Assembly: GCA_030538605.1 (NCBI GenBank) | Contig: JAUNTQ010000002.1 | Coordinates: 62,001-126,000 of the forward strand | Direction of reading: 5' to 3' | Origin: Pseudomonadota bacterium | GTDB lineage: Bacteria > Pseudomonadota > Gammaproteobacteria > Burkholderiales > Burkholderiaceae_C | Length of the DNA: 64,000 nt | Shown: one piece after another, positions 33,853-41,797 of the stretch | How the letters are laid out: the number at the start of each line of letters is the position of its first letter | Position numbering within the stretch: position 1 is the first letter of the stretch | Position numbers and translations under genes: made by a program | The notes under the pieces: generated by a model | What the model was told of the DNA's origin: nothing | Database searches by the model: none | The model's input: only the letters and a program-made list of their open reading frames with translations

Positions 33853-34074
33853 TCAGACCTCGCTGGGCGAGGTCTGGTAGACGTAGGCGCCCTGGGCCAC
33901 GCGGGCGGCAGAGAACTCGGACTGCAGGGTGCGGTCGATCTGCTTGTCCCACAGCAGGGCGCGGCCCTGGCGCTGCTGCTCGCCCAGCTCGGGGCGCGCG
34001 GACTTGAGCTGGTCGATGAACTCGGTGGCGTCCGAGGTGTAGTGCGGGCGGCGGAAGATGTTGGCGAGGGACAT
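33853..34074 (-). CDS. DUF3460 family protein
   Basis: 73 residues, matching the short betaproteobacterial DUF3460 family: a start of the type SLANIFRRPHYTSDATEFI, QLKSARPELGEQQRQGRALL and WDKQIDRTLQSEF. No signal peptide or membrane segment is visible; it is probably a small helical cytoplasmic protein of unknown function. The ATG at 34074 is chosen because the ~230-residue upstream extension lies antisense to a lipoprotein gene. It is regularly found beside scpA. Confidence 0.85.
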   Translation of the reverse strand: MSLANIFRRPHYTSDATEFIDQLKSARPELGEQQRQGRALLWDKQIDRTLQSEFSAARVAQGAYVYQTSPSEV

Positions 34075-34149
34075 AAACTGCGGTCTGTTTTTTCGGTCTG
34101 GGAAGGCCGGTGATTTTACCGGGCACCCCGCTGCACTTGAGAGCCATTC

Positions 34150-34680
34150 ATGACACGTCTGATTCCTTCCGTTTTCCAACGCATGCGTTGTGCGGGCCTG
34201 GCCGGTTTGCTGGGGGCGCTGGGCCTGGCCGCCTGCGATCCGCAGGCGATTCGCGAGCTGGAAGAGGGCGTCTCGACCGAGGCCGACGTGGTGCAGCGCT
34301 TTGGCCAGCCCGAGCGGGTGTGGCCCGAAAGCGGCGGGGCTAAAACGTTCGAGTACAACCGCCAGCCCGCAGGCGTGCGCAACTACATGATCACCATCGG
34401 CCCCGATGGCCGCATGAGCGCGCTGCGCCAGGTGCTGACGCCCGAGAACTTCGCCCGCGTGCAGCCGGGCATGGGCGTGGAGGAGGTGCGCCGCATGCTG
34501 GGCAAGCCCGCCAGGCAAGTGCCCTACCAGCTGCAAAACACCGTGGTCTGGACCTGGAAGTTTCTGGAGCCGCCCAGCGAGACGAAGGCCTTCAACGTGG
34601 TCTTCAGCCCCGACTACCGCGTGCTGCGCGCCGAGATCGGGCCGGACCCGGATGGGCCGGACATGCGCGGCGGTGGCTGA
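34150..34680 (+). CDS. BamE/SmpA-OmlA-like lipoprotein
   Basis: 176 residues. The lipoprotein signal ends LGALGLAAC. Two BamE-like repeats follow: AIRELEEGVSTEADVVQRFGQPERVW (residues 33-58) and VQPGMGVEEVRRMLGKPARQV (residues ~113-133), each with the helix-turn 'GkP' motif. BamE stabilises the outer-membrane assembly complex, but it has one such unit; this double-unit protein is a relative, not the standard subunit. Divergent from DUF3460. A family D repeat begins at the stop codon. Confidence 0.82.
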   Translation: MTRLIPSVFQRMRCAGLAGLLGALGLAACDPQAIRELEEGVSTEADVVQRFGQPERVWPESGGAKTFEYNRQPAGVRNYMITIGPDGRMSALRQVLTPENFARVQPGMGVEEVRRMLGKPARQVPYQLQNTVVWTWKFLEPPSETKAFNVVFSPDYRVLRAEIGPDPDGPDMRGGG

Positions 34681-34683
34681 TGA

Positions 34684-34810
34684 TGGCTTCGCTGCGCTCA
34701 ATGACTGGCGCTGGCGCGCCATGACGAATGACGAATGACGAAGGCGTTGCGGCGGTGTGATGTCTGGGGTCATTTGTCATGCGCTCGCCAGAGCGCGGTC
34801 ATTCGTCATT
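34684..34810. repeat. Family D repeat, copy 3
   Basis: Same order as copy 1: ATGACTGGCGCTGGCGCGCC, three ATGACGA units, then TCATTTGTCATGCGCTCGCC and AGAGCGCGGTCATTCGTCAT. It directly follows the lipoprotein gene. Confidence 0.8.
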
Positions 34811-34812
34811 CT

Positions 34813-34908
34813 CAAAATAAAGTGAGCTGCTTGCGCACGTTTTAAAACGATTTCATATACAAAAGCATGTGAAAGTTCCTTAAAACATACGTAAGCAGCT
34901 CCTTTTTT
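34813..34908. repeat. Family A palindrome, copy 5
   Basis: Arms GAGCTGCTTGCGCACGTTTT and TACGTAAGCAGCTCCTTTTT, with a centre of complementary A/T-rich arms. It overlaps the ilvA stop codon at 34907-34909 and separates convergent genes. Confidence 0.85.
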
Positions 34909-36475
34909 AGTCTTTCAGGAACAAACGATACGCCGGGTTGTGCGTTTCTTCGGTGCAGGGGTAGCCCAGCTCTTGCAGGAAGTGCTGCAAGGCGGTATCG
35001 GCGTTGGCGGGCACTTGCATGCCGATCAGCACGCGGCCCACGTCGGCACCCTGGTTGCGGTAGTGAAACAGGCTGATGTTCCAGCTCGGCTGCATCAGGC
35101 GCAAGAAGCGCATCAGCGCGCCGGGCCGTTCGGGAAAGTCGAAGCGCAGCAGGCGCTCGTCGTGGGCCAGGGGCGAGTGGCCGCCGATCATGTAGCGCAC
35201 GTGTTCCTTGGCCAGCTCGTCGTGCGTGAGGTCGAGCGTGGCAAAGCCCTGCTGCTCGAAGGCGGCGGCGATGTGCGGCGATTCGCCCCGGCCGTGCGTG
35301 GTCAGGCCCACGAACACGTGCGCCTGACCGGCGGCGGCGGCGTCGCTGATGCGGTAGTTGAACTCGGTCACGTTGCGCGCGCCGCCGGGCAGCTGGCCGA
35401 TGCTTTCGCAAAAGCGGCGAAAGCTCCCGCTCGCTTCGGGGATGGTCACGGCAAACAGCGCTTCGCGCTCTTCGCCCACCTCGGCGCGCTCGGCCACGAA
35501 GCGCAGGCGGTCGAAGTTCATGTTGGCGCCCGAGAGGATGGCCACGTAGTTCTCGCCGCGCGTGCCGTGGGTGTGCGCGTATTGCTTGAGCGCGGCCACG
35601 GCCATCGCGCCGGACGGCTCGACGATGCCGCGCGTGTCGACGAACACGTCCTTGATGGCGGCGCACACGGCGTCGGTGTCCACGCGGATGAACTCGTCCA
35701 CCACCTGGCTGGTCACGCGAAAGGTCTCGTCGCCCACGCGCTTGACGGCGGTGCCGTCGGCGAACAGGCCCACGTCGGGCAGGGTGACGTGCCGGCCTTC
35801 GCCCACCGAGCGGGCCATGGCGTCGGAGTCGTGCATCTGCACGCCGATGATCTTCACGTCGGGCCGCACGGCCTTGATGTAAGCGCCCACGCCGCTGATG
35901 AGCCCGCCGCCGCCAATGGCCACGAACACCGCGTGCAGCGGCCCCTGGTGCTGGCGCAGGATTTCCATGCCGATGGTGCCCTGGCCGGCGATGACCAGCG
36001 GGTCGTCAAAGGGGTGGATGAAGGTCAGCCCGTGCTCGGCCTGGAGCTTGACGGCGTGCTCATACGCATCGCTGTAGCTGTCGCCCGCCAGCACCACGTC
36101 GCCGCCCAGGGCTTTCACCGCGTCCACCTTCACGCGCGGGGTGGTGGTGGGCATGACGACCACCGCGCGCGAGTTCAGCCGCGCCGCGCTCAGCGCCACG
36201 CCCTGCGCGTGGTTGCCCGCGCTGGCGCAGATCACGCCTTTTTCAAGCTGCCCGGGCGTGAGGTGCGCCATCTTGTTGTAAGCGCCGCGCAGCTTGAAGC
36301 TGAACACGGGCTGCTGGTCTTCGCGCTTGAGCAAGACCTGGCTGCCCAGCCGCTGGCTGAGCACTTTCGCAGGCTCCAGGGGCGACTCCACCGCCACGTC
36401 GTACACGCGCGCAGTCAGCACGCGCTTGAGGTAATCCATGGTGGACAAAGGGGCCGAGGCGGGCGAATCAGGCAT
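34907..36475 (-). CDS. ilvA: Threonine ammonia-lyase, biosynthetic
   Basis: 522 residues. It deaminates threonine to 2-oxobutanoate, the first step to isoleucine. The PLP lysine lies in FSFKLRGAYNKM, with SAGNHAQGVALSA, GGGGLISGVGAYIKA and SGANMNFDRL. Two C-terminal ACT-like regulatory domains (SFRRFCESIGQLPGGARNVT and GALMRFLRLMQPSWNISLFH) are typical of the isoleucine-feedback-inhibited enzyme. An ATG at 36439 is an alternative start. The gene ends inside a palindrome that probably terminates it. Confidence 0.95.
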   Translation of the reverse strand: MPDSPASAPLSTMDYLKRVLTARVYDVAVESPLEPAKVLSQRLGSQVLLKREDQQPVFSFKLRGAYNKMAHLTPGQLEKGVICASAGNHAQGVALSAARLNSRAVVVMPTTTPRVKVDAVKALGGDVVLAGDSYSDAYEHAVKLQAEHGLTFIHPFDDPLVIAGQGTIGMEILRQHQGPLHAVFVAIGGGGLISGVGAYIKAVRPDVKIIGVQMHDSDAMARSVGEGRHVTLPDVGLFADGTAVKRVGDETFRVTSQVVDEFIRVDTDAVCAAIKDVFVDTRGIVEPSGAMAVAALKQYAHTHGTRGENYVAILSGANMNFDRLRFVAERAEVGEEREALFAVTIPEASGSFRRFCESIGQLPGGARNVTEFNYRISDAAAAGQAHVFVGLTTHGRGESPHIAAAFEQQGFATLDLTHDELAKEHVRYMIGGHSPLAHDERLLRFDFPERPGALMRFLRLMQPSWNISLFHYRNQGADVGRVLIGMQVPANADTALQHFLQELGYPCTEETHNPAYRLFLKD

Positions 36476-36573
36476 GGCAGGCGGCGGCCCGGGCAGGCCA
36501 CGAAAAGAGGAGGAAACCGGAAATCATAGGGCGTGGCCAGCGTGCGGCGGCCTTGGACGCCGAGCGTCCGGCG

Positions 36574-36594
36574 TTGAGCGTTGAGCGTTGAGCG
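36574..36594. repeat. Tandem TTGAGCG, three units
   Basis: Three head-to-tail copies of TTGAGCG, preceded by GGCG. About 40 bases later the complementary CACGCTGAACGCTCAACC and GAGCGCTCAACC occur, so the region can fold back. A related GGCGTTGAGCGTGAA occurs at about 52891. Confidence 0.7.
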
Positions 36595-36679
36595 TGTTGG
36601 CAAGCGCGGCGCTGGCAAGTTCCGGTATTCACGCTGAACGCTCAACCCTGAGCGCTCAACCCCCAGTTTGTTGCGGGGC

Positions 36680-36774
36680 AAAAAAAAGCCCCGAGGCCGC
36701 AAGGGCATCGGGGCTTGAATCCACCTAATGAAAGGGTGGAGGAGACAAATGGTGCAGGCCAAGTCGCCTGCATG
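36680..36774 (-). ncRNA. Candidate small RNA with exposed anti-Shine-Dalgarno sequence
   Basis: The ~95-nt minus-strand transcript would start near 36774 and end at a terminator. Hairpin 1 pairs TGCAGGC with GCCTGCA. A single-stranded CATTTGTCTCCT follows. Hairpin 2 is CCACC/GGTGG. The terminator stem AAGCCCCGA/TCGGGGCTT (36686-36716) is followed by eight T. The unpaired CTCCTCC is complementary to a ribosome-binding site. From memory this resembles a betaproteobacterial toxic small RNA family with an anti-SD loop, but no search was possible. It could instead be a leader of ilvA. Confidence 0.5.
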
Positions 36775-36780
36775 GGTCGC

Positions 36781-36808
36781 AGTGTAGGGCAAAAGTGCGA
36801 CAGCGCAA
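36781..36808 (-). promoter_or_regulatory. Candidate promoter of the small RNA
   Basis: On the minus strand TTGCGC (36803-36808), 16 bases, then TACACT (36781-36786). Transcription would begin close to 36774. Confidence 0.45.
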
Positions 36809-36931
36809 GCTGGTTTTGCTGCAATGCAACACGAAGGGCAGGGCTATTCGGACTTTTGCCCGCGTGCGCAGGGCACATGTGCCGAATCCGCTACGCTGTT
36901 GCCCACATTGGGACGAAAAAAGGACTGAAAA

Positions 36932-37384
36932 ATGGAATGCACCGTGAGTTGGACAGGCGCGGCGGGCACGCGCTCGGGCATGGGCTTCGTGGCCGAAACC
37001 GGCTCGGGCCACGTGGTGGCGATGGACGGCGCGCCCGATGCCGCCCGCCCCGAAAACGGCGGCCAGAACCTGGCCCCGCGCCCGATGGAGCTGCTGCTGG
37101 CCGGCGCCGGCGGCTGCACCGCGTATGACGTGGTGCTCATCCTGCGGCGCGGCCGGCACGACGTGCGCGGCTGCACCGTCAAGCTCGGCAGCGAGCGCGC
37201 CAGCGAAGACCCCAAGGTCTTCACCCGCATCCACATGCACTTCACCGTCACGGTCAAGGGCGTGCCCGCAGCGGCGGTGGAACGCGCCATCGCCCTCAGC
37301 CACGACAAATACTGCTCGGCCACCATCATGCTGGGCAAGACGGCGAAGATCGAGACCAGCTTCGAGCTGGTGGAGGTGGGCTGA
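36932..37384 (+). CDS. OsmC-family peroxiredoxin-like protein
   Basis: 150 residues. OsmC/YhfA-type proteins reduce organic hydroperoxides with two Cys. The first Cys is in [16 protein letters not shown] and the second in [15 protein letters not shown]. The N-terminal [22 protein letters not shown] and the spacing match the YhfA subgroup, whose physiological substrate is less certain than that of Ohr or OsmC. The ATG at 36932 is well placed. It is a monocistronic gene. Confidence 0.9.
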   Translation: MECTVSWTGAAGTRSGMGFVAETGSGHVVAMDGAPDAARPENGGQNLAPRPMELLLAGAGGCTAYDVVLILRRGRHDVRGCTVKLGSERASEDPKVFTRIHMHFTVTVKGVPAAAVERAIALSHDKYCSATIMLGKTAKIETSFELVEVG

Positions 37385-37401
37385 GGAGGAGGGGGCTGCT
37401 G

Positions 37402-37505
37402 GCTCCTTCCCCCGCTGGGGGAAGGCTGGGATGGGGGCTGACCACCTTTGATGAATCGATCGTGGTTGGCCCCCGCCCCAACCCTCCCCCAGCGGGGGAG
37501 GGAGC
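37402..37505. repeat. Large imperfect palindrome (CTCCCCCGCTGGGGGAGG type)
   Basis: Arm 37402-37445 begins GCTCCTTCCCCCGCTGGGGG, and arm 37462-37505 ends with the complementary CCCCCAGCGGGGGAGGGAGC, around AAACTAC-free loop sequence TTTGATGAATCGATC. It lies between convergent genes and may terminate both. Confidence 0.85.
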
Positions 37506-37530
37506 AAGAAACGTCTGATTGTTCTTGAGT

Positions 37531-38247
37531 TCAGCGCTGACCCACCGTGTCGTGCGCGATGCGCCCGTTTTCCACCGTCAGGCGGCGCTCGCACAGTGCG
37601 GCGATGGCGCGGTCGTGCGTCACCATCACCAGGGTGGTGCCTTGTTCGCGGTTGAGCGTGAACATCAGCTCCATCACTTTTTCGCCGGTGGCAAAGTCCA
37701 GGCTGCCCGTGGGCTCGTCGGCCAGCAGCACCGCCGGGCGCACCACGAAGGCGCGCGCCAGCGCCACGCGCTGCTGCTCGCCGCCCGAGAGCACCCGGGG
37801 GTAATGGCCCATGCGCGCGTCCAGGCCCACGCGCGCCAGCATTTCGCTGGCGGCGGCGCGTGCGTCGCGGCGGCCCGCCAGCTCCAGCGGCAGCATCACG
37901 TTTTCCAGCGCGGTGAGGTTGCCCATGAGCTGAAAGCTCTGGAACACGAAGCCCACCTTGCGTGCGCGCAGCACCGCGCGGGCGTCTTCGTTCACGGCAA
38001 ACAGGTCTTCGCCATCCAGCCGCACGGTGCCGCGCGTGGGGGTGTCCAGCCCGGCGATGATGGACAGCAGCGTGCTCTTGCCCGAGCCTGATGCGCCCAC
38101 GATGGCGGCGGTTTCGCGCGCGGCCAGGCTGAAGTGGATATCGCGCAGAATATCCAGCGTGCCCGTGGAGTCGGTGACCGACTTGAAGACGTGTTCCACC
38201 GCGATGATGGGCGCGGCGGGGCGGCTGGTAGAGGGTTCCTGTGTCAT
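37531..38247 (-). CDS. ybbA: ABC transporter ATPase YbbA/LolD-like
   Basis: 238 residues of the MacB/LolD ATPase family: Walker [11 protein letters not shown]-loop [17 protein letters not shown], signature [14 protein letters not shown], Walker [13 protein letters not shown] and H-loop MVTHDR. It is divergent from tesA by 18 bp, the same ybbA-tesA arrangement as in E. coli, where ybbP follows. Here the permease partner is not adjacent; the FtsX-type gene at the left edge of the window is a possible partner. The ATG at 38247 is chosen over a long antisense extension. Confidence 0.93.
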   Translation of the reverse strand: MTQEPSTSRPAAPIIAVEHVFKSVTDSTGTLDILRDIHFSLAARETAAIVGASGSGKSTLLSIIAGLDTPTRGTVRLDGEDLFAVNEDARAVLRARKVGFVFQSFQLMGNLTALENVMLPLELAGRRDARAAASEMLARVGLDARMGHYPRVLSGGEQQRVALARAFVVRPAVLLADEPTGSLDFATGEKVMELMFTLNREQGTTLVMVTHDRAIAALCERRLTVENGRIAHDTVGQR

Positions 38248-38265
38248 TGAAAAGGCTGTTTTCCC

Positions 38266-38931
38266 GTGATTCGACGTGACTTTATCCGCTTGGGCGCGGC
38301 CAGCGCCGCGCTTGGGGCTTTGGGCGGCGCGGCGCGCGCGGCCGATGCGCCACTGGTGCTGGTGGTGGGCGACTCGCTTAGTGCCGAATACGGCATTGCG
38401 CGCGGCAGCGGCTGGGTGGCGCTGCTGGAGCGCCGGCTGGCCGAGCAGAAGATCACCGCCCGCGTGCTCAATGCCAGCATCTCGGGCGACACCACCGCCG
38501 GTGGCCGCGCGCGCCTGCCCGCGCTGCTCAGGACGTACCAGCCCGCCGTGGTGGTGATCGAGCTGGGCAGCAACGACGCGCTGCGCGGCCTGTCGCTCGA
38601 CATGACCGAGGCCAACCTCACCGCCATGACGCAGGCCGCGCAAAAAGCCGGTGCGCGCGTGCTGCTGGCGGGCATGCAGATGCCGCCCAACTACGGTGCC
38701 GACTACGGCAAGCGCTTTTTCAACCTGTACCCCCAGGTGGCCAAGGCCGAGGGCGCGGCGCTGGTGCCCTTCTTTCTGGCCGGCGTGGCCGACCGGCCCG
38801 ACGCGCTGGCGCTGTTTCAGCCCGACCGCATTCACCCCACGGCCCAGGCGCACCCCCAGATCCTCGACAACATGTGGCCCGAGCTGCGCCGCCTGTTGGC
38901 AGCGGCGGCCACCCACACGCCCGCGAAATGA
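38266..38931 (+). CDS. tesA: GDSL-type arylesterase/thioesterase TesA
   Basis: 221 residues. It is an SGNH hydrolase active on acyl-CoA, esters and lysophospholipids in E. coli. Block I is [11 protein letters not shown] (catalytic Ser), block II has [10 protein letters not shown], block [15 protein letters not shown] and block [12 protein letters not shown] (Asp and His). The export signal starts [20 protein letters not shown], which fits a twin-arginine signal rather than the plain Sec signal of E. coli TesA. The start is GTG at 38266. Its stop overlaps mnmH by four bases. Confidence 0.93.
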   Translation: MIRRDFIRLGAASAALGALGGAARAADAPLVLVVGDSLSAEYGIARGSGWVALLERRLAEQKITARVLNASISGDTTAGGRARLPALLRTYQPAVVVIELGSNDALRGLSLDMTEANLTAMTQAAQKAGARVLLAGMQMPPNYGADYGKRFFNLYPQVAKAEGAALVPFFLAGVADRPDALALFQPDRIHPTAQAHPQILDNMWPELRRLLAAAATHTPAK

Positions 38932-40016
38932 GCGTGCAGCCCATTGCCGCCGCCGACGCGCTGGCGCGGCTGGACGCTTTCAGCGCCATCATCGACGCGC
39001 GCAGCGAAGACGAGCACGCGCTCGACCACCTGCCCGGCGCGCTCAACTGGCCCAGCCTGAACAACGACGAGCGCGTGCGCGTGGGCACGCTGTTCAAGCA
39101 GGTCAGCCCCTTCGAGGCGCGCAAGCTGGGCGCGGCGCTGGTGGCGCGCAACATCGCCGCCCACATCGAGCGCGAATGCCTGGGCAAGCCCAAGGCCTGG
39201 CAGCCCCTGGTGTATTGCTGGCGGGGCGGGCAGCGCAGCGGCGCGCTGGCGCTGGTGCTGGGGCAGATCGGCTTTCGGGTGCACCTGATCGAAGGCGGCT
39301 ACAAGGCTTTTCGCGCCGCCCTGCTGGCCGACACGCCCGTGCAGGCACAGCGCCTGCGCTACCGCGTGGTGTGCGGCCCCACCGGCTCGGGCAAGACGCG
39401 GCTGTTGCACGCGCTGGCCGCGCAAGGCGCGCAGGTGCTGGACCTGGAGGCGCTGGCCTGCCACCGCGCCTCGGTGCTGGGCCTGATTCCGGGCCAGCCG
39501 CAGCCTTCGCAAAAACACTTCGAGATGCGCGTGTGGGATGCGCTGCGCGGCTTCGACGCCGCCCGCTGCGTGTATGTGGAAGCAGAGAGCAAGCGCGTGG
39601 GCAACTGCACCGTGCCCGAAGCGCTGATGGACGCCATGCGCGCCAGCGACTGCCTGCGCGTGGCGCTGGCCGAAGACGAGCGCGTGGCCCTGCTGCTGGA
39701 GGACTACCCCTTCTTCGTGCAAGACCCCGAGTTCTTCTGCGCCCGGCTCGAGACGCTGACCACCTTGCGTGGCCGCGCCGTGGTGCAGGACTGGCAAACC
39801 CAGGCGCGCGCTGGCCACACCGAAGACGTGGTGCGCGCCTTGCTGGCCACCCATTACGACCCGGGCTATGCGCGCTCGACCCAGCGCAACTTTGCCCGCT
39901 TCGCGCAGGCGCAGGTGGTGCATCTGGCCGACCGAAGCGCGCAAGCCCTGGCCGCAGCCGCGGCCGCCCTGCTGGCGGACGAGGCGGCGGGCGCGCTGCC
40001 CGAGGGCGTGGCGTGA
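38928..40016 (+). CDS. mnmH: tRNA 2-selenouridine/geranyl-2-thiouridine synthase
   Basis: 362 residues. The N-terminal rhodanese-like domain has the catalytic Cys in LVYCWRGGQRSGA, and the C-terminal P-loop domain starts with VVCGPTGSGKTRLL. MnmH replaces the wobble-uridine sulfur with selenium and also handles the geranylated intermediate. The ATG at 38928 overlaps the tesA stop (ATGA), so translation is coupled. No selD was seen in the window, so the selenium donor pathway must lie elsewhere or be absent. Confidence 0.95.
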   Translation: MSVQPIAAADALARLDAFSAIIDARSEDEHALDHLPGALNWPSLNNDERVRVGTLFKQVSPFEARKLGAALVARNIAAHIERECLGKPKAWQPLVYCWRGGQRSGALALVLGQIGFRVHLIEGGYKAFRAALLADTPVQAQRLRYRVVCGPTGSGKTRLLHALAAQGAQVLDLEALACHRASVLGLIPGQPQPSQKHFEMRVWDALRGFDAARCVYVEAESKRVGNCTVPEALMDAMRASDCLRVALAEDERVALLLEDYPFFVQDPEFFCARLETLTTLRGRAVVQDWQTQARAGHTEDVVRALLATHYDPGYARSTQRNFARFAQAQVVHLADRSAQALAAAAAALLADEAAGALPEGVA

Positions 40017-40020
40017 TGAA

Positions 40021-40102
40021 TGCAGGCTGGGTAGAGCGCAGCGAAACCCGGCCAACCGGCTGGCGGCGCTGCTGGGTTTCGCTGCGCTCTACCCAGCCTA
40101 CA
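40021..40102. repeat. Family B repeat, copy 2
   Basis: GCAGGCTGGGTAGAGCGCAG with AGCGAAACCC, ending GGGTTTCGCTGCGCTCTACC and CAGCCTAC. A strong palindrome between mnmH and the next family A copy. Confidence 0.85.
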
Positions 40103-40103
40103 T

Positions 40104-40200
40104 AAAAATAGCTGTTTGCGTACGGAATAAGCCATTTTCATATGCTTTTTTATATGAAAATGTCTTATTTCGTACGCAAACAGCTCCTTTTTTTAATCTA
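40104..40200. repeat. Family A palindrome, copy 6
   Basis: Outer arms AAATAGCTGTTTGCGTACG and CGTACGCAAACAGCTCC; inner arms GAATAAGCCATTTTCATAT and ATATGAAAATGTCTTATTTC differ from other copies yet pair with each other. It ends at the stop codon of the minus-strand MFS gene. Confidence 0.9.
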
Positions 40201-41625
40201 CTGCCCCGGCTCAGGCCCGTCCGGTGGCGTGCGGTGGGGTTGGCGCTCGTCGGCCAGCTGCCAGAAGATGGCGGCCGATGCCATGGTCATCAGGCCGATG
40301 GCGACCAGCGCGGCGCGAAACGCGGGCAGGGCGTCGGCCCCGGTGCCGGTGCCCAGCCAGTCGCTGAAAGCGTGCAGCAGGGCCGATGCGCAGGTCACCC
40401 CCAGGCTCATGCCCAGCATCTGCACCATGGAAAACAGGCTGTTGCCGCTGGCCGCCTGCGCGGGTGCCAGGTCTTTCAGCGACACGGTGTTCATGGCCGT
40501 GAACTGCACCGAGTTCACCGCACCGAACACCGCCATCTGCACCACGCGCAGCCACAGCGGCTGGCCGGGCCACATCAGCGCGAAGCTGGCAATCAGCAGC
40601 CCCAGCAGCAGCGTGTTGACCATCAGCACGCGCCGGTAGCCCCAGCGCAGGATGACCACCGTCACCACCCGCTTGGCACCCATGCCTGCCAGCGCCATGG
40701 GCAGCATCAGCATGCCCGCCTGCGCGGGCGAAAAGCCCATCACCAGCTGCATCAGCAGCGGCACCATGTAAGGCATGGCGCCCGAGCCGATGCGCGCGAA
40801 CAGGTTGCCCAGCAGGCCCACGCGGTAGCTCTGGATGCGAAACAGCGCGGGCGAGAACAGCGGCCGCGGGTTGCGCAGCGCGTGCAGCCAGTAAGCCGAC
40901 AGCGCCGCCATGCCGCCCACCATCAGCAGCACCACGAGTGAGTGCCCCAGCCCCAGCCCGCCCAGCCCGTCCATCGCCAGCGAAATGCCCACCATGGCCA
41001 CCACCAGCATCAGGTAGCCGCTGGTGTCCAGGCGTTCGTGTTCTTCGCTGCGCAGGTTGGGCATGTAGCGCCGCGCCGCCGCCAGGCCCAGCAGCCCCAC
41101 CGGAATGTTGATGAGAAAAATCCAGTGCCACGAGGCCACCTCCACCAGCCAGCCGCCCAGCGTGGGGCCGATCAGCGGCCCGATCAGGCCGGGAATGGCC
41201 ACGAAGCTCATCGCCTCCAGAAACCTGTCTTTGGGAATCAGCTTGAGCACCGCCAGCCGCCCCACCGGCAGCAGCATGGCCCCGCCCACGCCTTGCAGCA
41301 CGCGCGCGGCCACCAGCTGGTTCAGATTGCCCGAGGCCGCGCACGCCGCCGAGCCGGCGGTGAACAGCGCAATCGCCAGCATGAAGATGCGCTGCGTGCC
41401 AAAGCGCTCGGCCAGCCAGCCCGTGGCCGGGATCACCACCGCCATCGTCAGCGCGTAGGCCACCACCACCGTCTGCATGCGAAACGGGCTTTCGCCCAGG
41501 CTGCGCGCCATGGCAGGCAGGGCGGTGTTGACGATGGTGGCGTCCAGCGTCTGCATGAAAAAACCGATGGCCACCAGCCACAGCAGCGGGCGGGACGAGG
41601 CGGCAGAGGAGGCGGCGGTGGTCAT
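40198..41625 (-). CDS. MFS multidrug exporter (DHA2, MdtD/EmrB-like)
   Basis: 475 residues with about 14 membrane segments. Motif A-like WLAERFGTQRIFML, FFMQTLDATIVNTALPAMA at the start (DHA2 motif D1 type) and RVLQGVGGAMLLPVGRLAVL (motif C region) place it in the drug:H+ antiporter-2 family, closest by length to MdtD. No membrane-fusion or outer-membrane partner is adjacent, so it probably works alone in the inner membrane. Substrates cannot be predicted. Its 3' end abuts a palindrome. Confidence 0.9.
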   Translation of the reverse strand: MTTAASSAASSRPLLWLVAIGFFMQTLDATIVNTALPAMARSLGESPFRMQTVVVAYALTMAVVIPATGWLAERFGTQRIFMLAIALFTAGSAACAASGNLNQLVAARVLQGVGGAMLLPVGRLAVLKLIPKDRFLEAMSFVAIPGLIGPLIGPTLGGWLVEVASWHWIFLINIPVGLLGLAAARRYMPNLRSEEHERLDTSGYLMLVVAMVGISLAMDGLGGLGLGHSLVVLLMVGGMAALSAYWLHALRNPRPLFSPALFRIQSYRVGLLGNLFARIGSGAMPYMVPLLMQLVMGFSPAQAGMLMLPMALAGMGAKRVVTVVILRWGYRRVLMVNTLLLGLLIASFALMWPGQPLWLRVVQMAVFGAVNSVQFTAMNTVSLKDLAPAQAASGNSLFSMVQMLGMSLGVTCASALLHAFSDWLGTGTGADALPAFRAALVAIGLMTMASAAIFWQLADERQPHRTPPDGPEPGQ

Positions 41626-41797
41626 CACCGTATTGTGGGTGGGGTGGTGCGGCGGTTCGGGGCCATGGCTGTCACGTCGGCGTCGAAACGGCGTGAGACA
41701 AAGGCGGGCGCTTTCCCCGTGCAGCGGGTATGCCCGCATGCGGGACACGCGCGCGCCGGGGCACCATGGACGATGCTGAAACAAAAAAGGACATGGC

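Noticed and set aside
34940..36529. A 529-residue open frame opposite ilvA
   Set aside because: Antisense shadow of ilvA; no start signal or family match.
36686..36716. Hairpin as a classical attenuator of ilvA with a leader peptide
   Set aside because: No leader frame rich in Ile, Leu, Val or Thr codons precedes it, and the independent promoter plus terminator spacing favours a separate small RNA, though this is not excluded.
36749..36787. A 12-codon open frame ([12 protein letters not shown]) with a strong GGAGGAG upstream on the plus strand
   Set aside because: The ribosome-site-like sequence is better explained as the complement of the small RNA's anti-SD tract; no plus-strand promoter or conservation evidence is available.
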